The notes beneath the pieces were generated by a model. It was not told the DNA's origin, did not search any database, and saw only the letters and a list, made by a program, of their open reading frames with translations. 64,000 nt of DNA from Paenibacillus odorifer (GTDB lineage Bacteria; Bacillota; Bacilli; Paenibacillales; Paenibacillaceae), in NCBI RefSeq assembly GCF_000758725.1, contig NZ_CP009428.1, positions 2,542,001-2,606,000 on the forward strand. Direction: 5' to 3'. Numbering within the stretch: the first letter of the stretch is position 1; each line of letters begins with the position of its first letter. A program made the position numbers and the translations under genes. Below are positions 35,780 through 44,172 of this stretch, one piece after another.

Positions 35780-37054
35780 ATGGAGCAGAGTAAAGAGAGC
35801 TTACAGAGCATTCAGAACAGCTACAATGAAGCGAAAAAGCTTTACGCACAGCATGGGATCGACGTAGATAAGGTGTTGCAGCAGCTAGCGGAAATTAAGA
35901 TTTCTTTGCATTGTTGGCAAGGTGATGATGTGAAGGGATTTTTGAATAAGGAAAAAGAACTGAGCGGCGGGATCGCAGTCACTGGAAGTTACCCGGGGAG
36001 GGCCGGGAATCCGGAGGAGCTGCGCCGTGATTTGGAACAGGCCCTTGCACTCATCCCAGGCCAACATAAAATAAATTTACATGCTATTTATGCGGATACA
36101 GAAGAGACTGTAGATCTCGATGCTTTAGAGCCTAAGCATTTTGAGCGATGGGTGAGCTGGGCCAAAGAGCGGGGACTCGGATTGGATTTCAATCCTACCT
36201 GTTTTTCTCATGAAAAAGCAAACGATGGCTTCACACTGAGCCACCCAGATCCTGAAATCCGCAACTTCTGGATCGCTCATTGCAAGGCCTCACGTCGAAT
36301 CGCCGAGTCCTTTGGCCAGGCATTAGGTCAGCCTTGTGTGACTAATTTTTGGGTTCCAGATGGTTATAAAGATACGCCGATCGACCGTTTGTCACCAAGG
36401 GTACGGCTTCAGCAGTCACTCGATGAAATCTTCAGCGAGGAAATCGATCAGCAATATAACATTGATGCTGTAGAAAGTAAGCTGTTTGGTATTGGTTCGG
36501 AAAGTTACGTGGTTGGCTCACATGAATTCTATATGGGTTATGCGCTAAGCCGGGGCAAGGCGGTGTGCTTCGATGCTGGGCATTTCCATCCAACCGAGAC
36601 GATTTCGAATAAGCTGTCTTCCTGGCTGCTGTTTGGGGATCAATTGCTGCTGCATGTTAGCCGTCCAGTACGCTGGGATAGTGATCATGTGGTAACTATG
36701 GACGATGAGCTGCTCGAGATTGCCCGTGAACTGGTTCGTGGCCAGTTTCTGGACAGAACGCATATTGGATTAGATTTTTTTGACGGAAGCATCAATCATG
36801 TTGCTGCTTGGGTGATCGGAACACGAAATACATTAAAAGCTTTGCTTCGTGCCATGCTGGAGCCAATCGAGCAATTGAAGCAAATTGAGCTGGATGGAGA
36901 TTACACTTCAAGGCTTGCCTTGGTCGAGGAATTTAAATCGTATCCGTTTGGAGCCATTTGGGATTATTATTGTGCGAAGAATGGCGTACCGGTCCGGGAA
37001 AGCTGGCTAAATGAAGTGAAACAGTATGAGGCTGAGGTTTTATCGAAAAGATAG
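35780..37054 (+). CDS. rhaA: L-rhamnose isomerase
   Basis: TIM-barrel metalloenzyme, 424 residues, converting L-rhamnose to L-rhamnulose. Recognised by the N-terminal [14 protein letters not shown], the NLHAIYAD metal-side strand, [10 protein letters not shown], and [12 protein letters not shown] with metal ligands. Length is close to the usual 418-424. Last gene of the operon, with AGGAGG upstream and a terminator downstream. No transporter or mutarotase is present in the cluster. Confidence 0.95.
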   Translation: MEQSKESLQSIQNSYNEAKKLYAQHGIDVDKVLQQLAEIKISLHCWQGDDVKGFLNKEKELSGGIAVTGSYPGRAGNPEELRRDLEQALALIPGQHKINLHAIYADTEETVDLDALEPKHFERWVSWAKERGLGLDFNPTCFSHEKANDGFTLSHPDPEIRNFWIAHCKASRRIAESFGQALGQPCVTNFWVPDGYKDTPIDRLSPRVRLQQSLDEIFSEEIDQQYNIDAVESKLFGIGSESYVVGSHEFYMGYALSRGKAVCFDAGHFHPTETISNKLSSWLLFGDQLLLHVSRPVRWDSDHVVTMDDELLEIARELVRGQFLDRTHIGLDFFDGSINHVAAWVIGTRNTLKALLRAMLEPIEQLKQIELDGDYTSRLALVEEFKSYPFGAIWDYYCAKNGVPVRESWLNEVKQYEAEVLSKR

Positions 37055-37112
37055 AGGTAGAAGTAGAAGTGAAGTAGAACGAACTTTAACAATATAAGTA
37101 GATAAAAGATAG

Positions 37113-37140
37113 GCGGTTACCGGCAGGTAGCCGCTTTTTT
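37113..37140 (+). terminator. Terminator of the rhamnose-lactate operon
   Basis: GCGGTTACC and GGTAGCCGC form a nine-base-pair stem with one wobble around a four-base loop, then seven Ts. Confidence 0.9.
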
Positions 37141-37219
37141 ATGTTTATGAATCGTACATGATTTGAATTCAGCTCTGATCTCTGCTATGTTTTATCCAAA
37201 AGAGAGCGAGGCGTAAACT

Positions 37220-37858
37220 ATGAAACAATATGGACCGAACCCGAATACGCTCTATCCCAATGAACAAATTAAAAGTATCTGCTATATAAAAAATGCGATT
37301 ACAAGAGACAATATCATTGTTGGCGATTATACCTATTATGATGATATAAACGGTGCAGAGAAGTTTGAGGAACGTGTGACTCATCATTATGATTTTATTG
37401 GCGACAAGCTTATTATTGGAAAATTCTGCGCGATTGCCAAAGGCATTGAATTTGTCATGAATGGTGCCAACCACCGGATGAATTCGGTTTCGACCTATCC
37501 GTTTAATATCATGGCACATGGCTGGGAACAGGCGGTCCCGGATTTAAAAGATCTGCCGCTAAAAGGTGATACAGTCATCGGAAACGATGTTTGGATTGGA
37601 CAAAATGTTACGATTATGCCAGGTGTGCATATTGGAAACGGAGCAGTTATCGCAGCCAATTCTACAGTTGTAAAGGATATCCCGGCGTATAGTGTAGCTG
37701 GAGGAAATCCCTGCAAAGTGATTAGACAACGTTTTGATGATGAAATGATCGAATATCTTGAAGCGCTGAAGTGGTGGGATTGGGATGCAGAGCGAATCTT
37801 TAATAATCTTGAAGTGTTATGCAGCAGCGATTTAACGAAAATCAAAGCGATCGATTAA
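37220..37858 (+). CDS. vat: Vat-type streptogramin A O-acetyltransferase homologue
   Basis: Left-handed beta-helix acetyltransferase of 212 residues. It has hexapeptide repeats (VIGNDVWIGQNVTIMPGVHIGNGAVIAANS, given here by its key residues) and the catalytic His85 in the flap sequence NGANHRMNSVSTYPF, equivalent to His82 of VatD. The start YGPNPNTLYPNE, AHGWEQ and the WWDWDAERI tail also resemble Vat enzymes rather than generic CatB or LacA. It would acetylate the C14 hydroxyl of group A streptogramins. The gene stands alone with base use like its neighbours, so it is probably chromosomal and native. Phenotype is not proven. Confidence 0.75.
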   Translation: MKQYGPNPNTLYPNEQIKSICYIKNAITRDNIIVGDYTYYDDINGAEKFEERVTHHYDFIGDKLIIGKFCAIAKGIEFVMNGANHRMNSVSTYPFNIMAHGWEQAVPDLKDLPLKGDTVIGNDVWIGQNVTIMPGVHIGNGAVIAANSTVVKDIPAYSVAGGNPCKVIRQRFDDEMIEYLEALKWWDWDAERIFNNLEVLCSSDLTKIKAID

Positions 37859-37968
37859 TCGTAAGTAGGTTCAGGATACGGACTTTAGTTTATCTTAAAG
37901 ATATAAACCTCAATTGAGGGAATACTTTAGGTATGTACGTCATATGAACCTTTCGGAGGGAACCGGCA

Positions 37969-38346
37969 ATGAAGAAAGATAAGGTCAAGAATAGCATGGA
38001 GCTCACTGCAGAGGAATTTCCATATAGCAAAGAAAATGAGGAAATGGTAACGCAAAATTTTTGGACGAAAACTAAAAAGTTTGCAGGCAAAATTCCATTT
38101 ACTAAAGATGCTATCGCGATGTATTATTGTGCCGTCGACGCTAAGACACCTTTATGGGCGAAAGGAATTGCTTTCGGTGCATTGGCTTATTTTATTTCTC
38201 CTATAGATGCTATACCCGATGCGATTCTAGGCCTTGGATTTACAGATGATGCAGCGATTATCGCAGCAGGCATTAAAGCGATATCCGGTCAGGTAACCAA
38301 CGAACATAAGGAAAAGGCGGAAGCGTTTTTTAATGGGGAAAAATAA
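37969..38346 (+). CDS. YkvA-family (DUF1232) protein
   Basis: A 125-residue small protein with the DUF1232 core (about 60-100): LWAKGIAFGALAYFISPIDAIPD, whose ISPIDAIPD is the family signature, followed by GFTDDAAIIAAGIK. Role unknown; it is associated with membranes in relatives. GGAGGG precedes the ATG. Confidence 0.85.
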   Translation: MKKDKVKNSMELTAEEFPYSKENEEMVTQNFWTKTKKFAGKIPFTKDAIAMYYCAVDAKTPLWAKGIAFGALAYFISPIDAIPDAILGLGFTDDAAIIAAGIKAISGQVTNEHKEKAEAFFNGEK

Positions 38347-38362
38347 AAGGTGCAGCATTAAG

Positions 38363-38755
38363 CTACACCGTTATATCTGTACTTTCAGGACAGCTTTCTG
38401 CGGAAAGCTGTTTTGTTTTGTACACCTCGCCCCAATCTTTCATGAGTTTAATAATAGGAATCAGTGTCTTGCCGAATTCAGTTAAAGAGTATTCGACTTT
38501 TGGGGGAACCTGATGGTAGACCTCACGGTGTACAACCCCATCCTCTTCCAACTCTCTTAGTTGCAGGGTCAGCATACGTTGGGTAATTCCCGGGCAGATC
38601 CGGCGGAATTCGTTAAAACGTTTCGTGCCATCAATCAAGTGATAGATGAGAATTCCTTTCCATTTGCCTCCTATAACGTCCAGTGTGAATTCTACAGGGC
38701 AAGCTTCTTTATTGCTTTCCGGGAAATTTCCGAAGCCACCTTTTCGGTCACGCAT
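38363..38755 (-). CDS. hypR: HxlR/MarR-like redox regulator, HypR-like
   Basis: Winged-helix regulator of the HxlR family, 130 residues. The conserved Cys19 in EACPVE is placed as the redox-sensing cysteine of HypR and YodB. The recognition region is RFNEFRRICPGITQRMLTLQLRELEEDGVV (about 50-80), wing at HREVYHQVPPKVEYSLTEFG. It is divergent from a YfkO/HypO-type nitroreductase, which is the known HypR target in Bacillus subtilis. So it is probably a disulfide-stress activator or repressor of that gene. GGGAG is 11 bases upstream of the start. Confidence 0.75.
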   Translation of the reverse strand: MRDRKGGFGNFPESNKEACPVEFTLDVIGGKWKGILIYHLIDGTKRFNEFRRICPGITQRMLTLQLRELEEDGVVHREVYHQVPPKVEYSLTEFGKTLIPIIKLMKDWGEVYKTKQLSAESCPESTDITV

Positions 38756-38905
38756 AGCTGTTCAACTCCCATGGTATCATTTTGTATACTACATAACATT
38801 ATTGTGCGTACTTTTAAAGAAGTGATATATACACTAATATTAAGCATGTGATCGGCAAACAGTCAAATGCCCGTCGATTCTAATCAAGTAAAGGGAGTGT
38901 TACTC

Positions 38906-39580
38906 ATGGATACTTTATCGTTAAACAAGAATGAAATCCTGTCTGCATATCAGTTCAGACATGCAACTAAAGAATTCGATAGCCATAAAAAAATTAGTGA
39001 ATCGGACTTTCAATTTATATTGGAAACTGGACGATTGTCACCAAGTTCATTTGGATTCGAGCCTTGGCGTTTTGTGGTAGTGCAAAGTCCGGAAGTACGT
39101 GAGAAATTACGTCCTAATGCATGGGGAGCACAAAAGCAATTGGCAACTGCAAGCCATTTTGTGCTTATTCTCTCACGTCTTCCTAAAGATATGGCTGCTG
39201 ACTCCGATTATATTAAAGGGATCATGGAGAATGTGCAGGAGTTGCCTCCGCAAGTAATGGAAGGAAAACGTAAAGTTTTTGATAAGTTCTTGAAGGTTGA
39301 TTTCGGACTGATGGCGAATGAGCGGGCGATGTTCGAATGGAGCTGCCGGCAGACTTATCTGGCACTTGGGAATATGCTGACATCAGCTGCGTTAATTGGG
39401 ATCGACTCCTGCCCAATAGAAGGTTTCGATAAAGCAAAGGTTGAGCAGATATTGGCAGAAGAAGGTATTATGGACGCTGAGCATTTTGGAATCTCTTGTA
39501 TGGCAGCTTTCGGATATCGCCTGAATGAACCACGTGGTAAGACGCGTCAAGGTGCAGAGCAAGTAATTCAGTGGGTTTAA
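38906..39580 (+). CDS. hypO: FMN nitroreductase, HypO (YfkO)-like
   Basis: NAD(P)H-dependent FMN nitroreductase of 224 residues. YQFRHATKEFD near the N-terminus, RLSPSSFGFEPWRFVVVQ and SCPIEGFD are landmarks nearly identical to Bacillus YfkO (HypO). It reduces quinones, nitro compounds or chlorine-damaged molecules in the cytoplasm. Start 38906 is preferred over 38867 because AAGGGAG lies upstream. Divergent to a HypR-like regulator; a short dyad GTAT-N8-ATAC lies at 38773-38789 between them. Confidence 0.85.
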   Translation: MDTLSLNKNEILSAYQFRHATKEFDSHKKISESDFQFILETGRLSPSSFGFEPWRFVVVQSPEVREKLRPNAWGAQKQLATASHFVLILSRLPKDMAADSDYIKGIMENVQELPPQVMEGKRKVFDKFLKVDFGLMANERAMFEWSCRQTYLALGNMLTSAALIGIDSCPIEGFDKAKVEQILAEEGIMDAEHFGISCMAAFGYRLNEPRGKTRQGAEQVIQWV

Positions 39581-39604
39581 CGAAATTGAATTTTAATCTT
39601 TGAG

Positions 39605-39647
39605 CCTGTAAAGTCTCTGTATTCTGGGGATTTTGCAGGTTTTTTTG
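39605..39647 (+). terminator. Terminator after the nitroreductase gene
   Basis: CCTGTAAAGTCTC and GGGATTTTGCAGG pair with mismatches around a nine-base loop, followed by eight Ts. Confidence 0.7.
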
Positions 39648-39767
39648 CGATATTTCTTATAAGATTCAAAAAGTAATTGAAAGTTTCATGAAAACTCTGA
39701 TACCCTTATGAAGGTGACTCAATATTAGCGCTATCGCTTTAACTTAATAATGAAGGGATCCTGCATC

Positions 39768-40178
39768 ATGAAAATCATTCGCATTATTATCCAAGTGTTC
39801 CTGCTATATTTGTTCTACTTGGCTGGGGACTATCTGCAAAAGCAACTGCATCTCCCCGTGTCCGGGAGTATCGTAGGATTACTGTTACTTTTTGTTCTAT
39901 TGCTATTCAGGGTCGTGCCTGTGAAGTGGATTGAAGAGGGTGCAACAACGATATTAGCTTATCTTCCGTTATTTTTTATTCCAGCGACAGCTGGGATCGT
40001 GAATCATATGGATATCTTTAGTGGTAGAGGTTTACTATTAATCCTAATCCTTATCGTTAGCAGTGTTCTCACGATTGCCGCAGCTGCACATTCTAGCCAA
40101 TGGCTTACTAGTGTAAACAACAAGCTGAAAGCGGGTTGGAGCGGCAAGAGACTAAGCGAAAAGGGGAAGGAAATATAA
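39768..40178 (+). CDS. lrgA: CidA/LrgA family membrane protein
   Basis: Holin-like membrane protein of 136 residues with four predicted helices and the family stretch LPVSGSIVGLLLLF near 25-40, then PATAGIV. It pairs with the next gene as LrgAB/CidAB. In Bacillus the related pair PftAB (YsbAB) moves pyruvate; others link the family to lysis control. Start 39768 rather than 39750, AAGGG upstream. Whether this is LrgA or CidA type cannot be settled by eye. Confidence 0.8.
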   Translation: MKIIRIIIQVFLLYLFYLAGDYLQKQLHLPVSGSIVGLLLLFVLLLFRVVPVKWIEEGATTILAYLPLFFIPATAGIVNHMDIFSGRGLLLILILIVSSVLTIAAAAHSSQWLTSVNNKLKAGWSGKRLSEKGKEI

Positions 40179-40864
40179 TGTTTTTTATCGCAACAGGTAT
40201 TGTACTGCTTAACGTAGCTATTTATTTGATGATGTCAGTAGTATATAGACGATTTCGTATTCCTGTACTTATTCCCGCGCTTACAGCAACAGTGATTGTT
40301 GTAACTTTACTGCTATATTTTCATATTCCGTATGATACATATATGATAGGCGGCCAATGGATTAATCAGCTGCTCGGTCCTGCTGTAGTCTCGTTAGCCT
40401 ACCCATTATATAAACAACGTAATGTGTTGATTGAGAATCTCCCGGCGATTCTGGGCGGAGCGATTGTGGGACTGCTTATAGGGATGTTTAGTGGACTGCT
40501 TTTGGCGGCAGGTCTAGGATTCTCTAAATTATATGTTTTATCTTTATTACCTAAATCGATCACTACACCTGTAGCGATACAGATCTCGAACAGCTTAGGT
40601 GGGGACTCTTCTTTAACTTCCGTATTTGTTATGATTGCTGGATTTACTGGTGCGATTGGCGGACCTTTTATCATCAAGCTGTTTAGAATTCGTAGTGAGG
40701 TTGGAATCGGAATTGGTCTCGGAACTGCTTCTCATGCTCTAGGAACAGCAAAGGCCTTGGAATATGGTGAACAATCCGTTTCGATGAGCTCGGTTGCGAT
40801 GACTGTATGCGCGATAGTTGGTTCTTGTATCGGCCCACTTGTAGCGTGGATGATGTACCCTTAA
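40178..40864 (+). CDS. lrgB: LrgB family membrane protein
   Basis: LrgB/CidB-type membrane protein of 228 residues with about seven hydrophobic helices, LPKSITTPVAIQIS and GTASHALGTAKALEYGE being family landmarks. Its ATG overlaps the lrgA stop (TAATG), so translation is coupled. The longer reading from 40136 overlaps lrgA and lacks a better ribosome site. Confidence 0.85.
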   Translation: MFFIATGIVLLNVAIYLMMSVVYRRFRIPVLIPALTATVIVVTLLLYFHIPYDTYMIGGQWINQLLGPAVVSLAYPLYKQRNVLIENLPAILGGAIVGLLIGMFSGLLLAAGLGFSKLYVLSLLPKSITTPVAIQISNSLGGDSSLTSVFVMIAGFTGAIGGPFIIKLFRIRSEVGIGIGLGTASHALGTAKALEYGEQSVSMSSVAMTVCAIVGSCIGPLVAWMMYP

Positions 40865-40958
40865 ATTATTCTTTTAATTGGACTATGTTTGCAAAACACT
40901 CCATCGGGTAACTATAACTAAGGAACAAAAAAAGCAAAGCACCTGAGGAGGATTTCAC

Positions 40959-41138
40959 ATGTCCGATCACACACAAGATGAAGCGGAAATCCGCAACAAG
41001 GAAAATAAAGAAGGCGATTCATTAGCTGAAATTAAGAAGATGGAGAACGGTGTAGACATCGAGCCAGAGGCAGATGAGTGGGTAGCCAAACCTGCTGAAT
41101 CCTCACACCCAGATCCGCTTCCCGATAATTTGGAGTAA
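40959..41138 (+). CDS. Small acidic protein, 59 residues
   Basis: Reading frame MSDHTQDEAEIRNKE... ending PDPLPDNLE, 59 residues, rich in Glu and Asp, without hydrophobic segment. A strong GAGGAGGA site precedes the ATG, and a terminator follows 12 bases after the stop. No family recognised. Confidence 0.7.
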   Translation: MSDHTQDEAEIRNKENKEGDSLAEIKKMENGVDIEPEADEWVAKPAESSHPDPLPDNLE

Positions 41139-41149
41139 ATGATTCGGAA

Positions 41150-41182
41150 GACAGGCTGTCCTTTAGGGGACAGTCTGTTTTT
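41150..41182 (+). terminator. Terminator after the small acidic gene
   Basis: ACAGGCTGTCC and GGGACAGTCTGT form a stem around TTTAG, then TTTTTG. Confidence 0.85.
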
Positions 41183-41304
41183 GTTGATGATTGTAGTAAG
41201 TATTGTATAATAAATAAAAGTACAACCTCATCAGAGTGTTTTCTCCAAGTTCGTCTTAGCTTTTCGCAAATTTCACAGATCTTTGCCAATGGGGAGGAAA
41301 TGGA

Positions 41305-41484
41305 ATGCGTAGTCGAAATGAGAACAGCCGTTACCGGCAAAAACGTGGTGAGGCTCTCGCAGGAAACTTTGAGAAAAAGTACGGTTCAAACTTTGGCGTA
41401 CGCAGTGAGCTTAAGATGGATGCACTGAAGAAACAAAACGACGATCAGTTGCTGACGACACCTCATGAAGAAGAGCATAAATAA
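41305..41484 (+). CDS. Small basic/polar protein, 59 residues
   Basis: Frame MRSRNENSRYRQKRGEALAG... ending TTPHEEEHK. N-terminal half is strongly basic, C-terminal half acidic. GGGAGG lies seven bases upstream and a terminator closes the unit. Polar composition suggests a small DNA- or ribosome-associated or sporulation protein, but no family is recognised. Confidence 0.7.
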   Translation: MRSRNENSRYRQKRGEALAGNFEKKYGSNFGVRSELKMDALKKQNDDQLLTTPHEEEHK

Positions 41485-41532
41485 TTAGAAAATAACGAGT
41501 GGGAGACTTTTACTCCTGGAATTCTGGAATGA

Positions 41533-41563
41533 AGGCATAACCTTTTGGGTTATGTCTTTTTTG
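41533..41563 (+). terminator. Terminator after the second small gene
   Basis: GGCATAACC with GGGTTATGTC around a four-base loop, followed by TTTTTT. Confidence 0.85.
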
Positions 41564-41648
41564 TGCGCATATTTCCTGAACGATCAAGACATAATAGGGC
41601 CGGATGGGCAACTAAGAAAATAATGACAACGAGAGGCGGGATTAGGTC

Positions 41649-42215
41649 ATGATTATTCCTATATTTTCGTTAAGTGAAGATATAGCAGTTACTGTGGTGG
41701 GCCAATACTTTTTTTATTTTATGGTCTATTCCTTTTTAGGCTGGGTATTGGAAGGGACCTATAATCTATACAGTAATGGAAGCTTTCGCAAAGAAGGATT
41801 TCTAAAAGGTCCATTTAAGCCGATGTATGGCTTTGCTCCACTATTGCTATTGATTGCTAGAGATTTGACGCTGCCACTTCCGCTTTTCCTATTTCTTGCG
41901 CTAATCATTCCTTCTGCTGTTGAATTTATAAGCGGTTGGCTGTTAAAAACGGTATTCCATAAGCAATGGTGGGATTACTCAGGAATGTCTTATCAACTGC
42001 AAGGGCATATTTGCCTGCGTTTTTCTCTATATTGGTGGGGGCTTTCAGTAGCTAGTGTGTATGTAATTCAGCCGCTTATGGAGCTTTTATATTCGGGTGT
42101 TCAGCCTATTTGGAAATTCGTGCTTCCGATCGTGGGGTTCTACTTTATGGCGGATTTATTATGGACCTGCTGGAGCCGATATCGGATGGAGAAAACCCCT
42201 CAATATCAGAAATAA
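41649..42215 (+). CDS. Putative CmpB-type ABC transporter permease (PF06541-like)
   Basis: Integral membrane protein, 188 residues, about five helices. FLGWVLEGTYNL and KPMYGFAPLLL near residues 30-75 match the ABC_trans_CmpB family, whose transport role is unproven. Stands alone without an ATPase. Confidence 0.75.
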   Translation: MIIPIFSLSEDIAVTVVGQYFFYFMVYSFLGWVLEGTYNLYSNGSFRKEGFLKGPFKPMYGFAPLLLLIARDLTLPLPLFLFLALIIPSAVEFISGWLLKTVFHKQWWDYSGMSYQLQGHICLRFSLYWWGLSVASVYVIQPLMELLYSGVQPIWKFVLPIVGFYFMADLLWTCWSRYRMEKTPQYQK

Positions 42216-42361
42216 TGGTTTCCTATATGTATACAATGAGTCTTCTTTTGTGTATCAAGCACAAACATTTCGTGGACAGGCATTTCGATATTGCATATCC
42301 GTTTCTAGTCATAAATAATATAGCAATATATTAAATACTAGACGGACTGGTGGCGATAACG

Positions 42362-42838
42362 ATGACAGGGAAGATTCTAGTGAGCGCATGTTTGTTAGGG
42401 CATAAAGTACGTTATGATAATGGCGATGTTCCGTGTCTCGATGCCCGATTCCTAAAGTGGTATGAGGAAGGGCGTTTTGTCCATATTTGTCCAGAGGTAG
42501 TGGGCGGTTTGCCAACCCCTCGTCCTGACGCACAGCGGCAAGGAGATCGGGTAGTGACGGGGGCAGGCACGGATGTTACCGAGCCATTTATGAAGGGGGC
42601 TCAAGCCACACTAAAGCTGGCTAGGGAGCATCAGGTTGCATTAGCTATTTTAAAACAAGACAGTCCTTCATGCGGAAGCCTGTATATTTATGATGGAACC
42701 TTTAAAGATACGAAAGCACCGGGAGAGGGCACCACTACGGAGCTGTTGAGGAAAAATGGGTTTAAAGTATTTGGCGAAGATCAGCTGGACGAAGTCGAGC
42801 AGGAACTCGCACGTATGGACGGGCAGGTTATTCTTTAA
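42362..42838 (+). CDS. DUF523 family protein
   Basis: A 158-residue protein with ILVSACLLGHKVRYDNG at the start, CPEVVGGLPTPRP near 45 and KQDSPSCGSLYIYDG near 100, the DUF523 signature with conserved cysteines. Function unknown. The start at 42362 is preferred to 42350. Confidence 0.85.
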   Translation: MTGKILVSACLLGHKVRYDNGDVPCLDARFLKWYEEGRFVHICPEVVGGLPTPRPDAQRQGDRVVTGAGTDVTEPFMKGAQATLKLAREHQVALAILKQDSPSCGSLYIYDGTFKDTKAPGEGTTTELLRKNGFKVFGEDQLDEVEQELARMDGQVIL

Positions 42839-42953
42839 GTAATAAATAGGTTGCAGGATACATAGTGTGTATAAGGGGAACGAAGCAGTGTCCTTGGGAG
42901 AGGAAATGCCGTCCGATGAGCCATCCTTCATTTGGGATAGGAGGCGGACGCAG

Positions 42954-43034
42954 ATGAGTATTGATCAGCTCATTGCTTTGCTCGTTCTTGTCATTATGAT
43001 CGTACAGCTTGCTGGCACAAAAGGTAAACACTAA
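42954..43034 (+). CDS. Small single-helix membrane protein, 26 residues
   Basis: MSIDQLIALLVLVIMIVQLA then GTKGKH: one hydrophobic helix with a basic tail. GGAGG lies ten bases upstream and a strong terminator follows. Too short for automated calls, but its position between a ribosome site and a terminator supports it. Confidence 0.55.
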   Translation: MSIDQLIALLVLVIMIVQLAGTKGKH

Positions 43035-43053
43035 GTCTCACCTCATTGTAACT

Positions 43054-43095
43054 GCTTCCGGAGCTCAGGATTTTTTGAGTTCGGAAGCTTTTTTT
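43054..43095 (+). terminator. Terminator after the small membrane gene
   Basis: GCTTCCGGAGCTCA and TGAGTTCGGAAGC pair with one mismatch, followed by TTTTTTT. Confidence 0.9.
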
Positions 43096-43202
43096 GTCCC
43101 TGGCTATGCATATTGTGAAATCTAAAGGATTCCTTCATAGTGATGTCTAATATACATATAGTGGGTTTTTGGGAAGTCCAAGGAAAGAAATTAGGGGGAA
43201 CT

Positions 43203-43652
43203 ATGAAATTTAGAACATGGATAATCATTGTTCAGTTGTTTATGATTGCTGTGCTTGTAGGCGTTTTGGCGGCCGATCTAGGTAAGCCAGGCTCAGATGA
43301 GTCTAAACATGATGATATTTTAATACATTTTGATCAAAAAGATTTAAACAGGATAAAAGAAACGGTTCAAAGGTTTAGTGAAGGTAAAGGGGATAACCTG
43401 ATGTTGATTGAGCCAACCACGGATAGTGGACGGTTAATTCATGATTTCTATTCTAATGGTAAAGAGCTTCATTGGGTAAAGGATGATACAAGAGATGCAT
43501 GGAGTAATAGTCCTGGGAAGATCGAATATGTATGCAAGGCGATTGAACTAATAGAGACAGGTGAGCGGTTTAATGTCGAGTTATCCCAATGTAATGTTCA
43601 GCCAGACGGTGAGAAAATAAATGTGATCAGCTTTTTAAAAGAAAGATTATAA
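43203..43652 (+). CDS. Membrane-anchored protein, DUF4362-like
   Basis: A 149-residue protein with an N-terminal hydrophobic segment (about 6-27) that may be a signal anchor, then a soluble domain. FDQKDLNRIKETVQRF, DFYSNGKELHWVKDDTRD and YVCKAIEL resemble DUF4362 proteins of Bacillus; that assignment is tentative. Start 43203 is chosen since AGGGGGAACT precedes it. Function unknown. Confidence 0.7.
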   Translation: MKFRTWIIIVQLFMIAVLVGVLAADLGKPGSDESKHDDILIHFDQKDLNRIKETVQRFSEGKGDNLMLIEPTTDSGRLIHDFYSNGKELHWVKDDTRDAWSNSPGKIEYVCKAIELIETGERFNVELSQCNVQPDGEKINVISFLKERL

Positions 43653-43673
43653 ACCCATTTACGGAGAGGATGG

Positions 43674-44156
43674 ATGATCAATATGCCGATGTCTGAGTAC
43701 TATCAAGGAATTCGAGGGAAAGTGGGCTCAGAATTATTAATGATGCCTTCCGTAGCTGCAGTAATAAGAAATAAAGAGGATGAGATTCTATTCATCCGCA
43801 AGCCAGGAGAATCTTTGTGGGGATTGCCTGCGGGAGCGATTGAGCCAGGGGAGCGTCCTGGAAGAACCTTACGCAGAGAGGTATATGAAGAGACAGGGTT
43901 GATGGTTCATCCTATGTCTATTTTAGGTGTTTTTGGTGGAGCGAAATATAGATACGAATATAGTAATGGCGATCAGGTAGAATATACGGTTATTGTATTT
44001 GAGTGCTCTATCATCAGAGGAACGCTTAGAGCTATAGATGGGGAGATCGAAGAATTTAAATTTTTCAAAGAGAACGAGCTGCCAGAGATTGCAATTCTAT
44101 ATCCTAGAGAGATTTTTATAAAAGACCGAGAGAAGACTGCAACGATATTTGAGTGA
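43674..44156 (+). CDS. Nudix hydrolase
   Basis: Nucleoside-diphosphate-linked hydrolase, 160 residues, with a complete Nudix box from Gly54 to Leu76 (GAIEPGE, then REVYEETGL). Metal-dependent pyrophosphatase; substrate unknown. GGAGAGGATGG precedes the ATG. The histidine phosphatase gene follows closely. Confidence 0.88.
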   Translation: MINMPMSEYYQGIRGKVGSELLMMPSVAAVIRNKEDEILFIRKPGESLWGLPAGAIEPGERPGRTLRREVYEETGLMVHPMSILGVFGGAKYRYEYSNGDQVEYTVIVFECSIIRGTLRAIDGEIEEFKFFKENELPEIAILYPREIFIKDREKTATIFE

Positions 44157-44172
44157 CTGAGAGGAGTGCCTC

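Noticed and set aside
37220..37858. Acquired resistance gene from a mobile element
   Set aside because: No integrase, insertion sequence or compositional break next to it.
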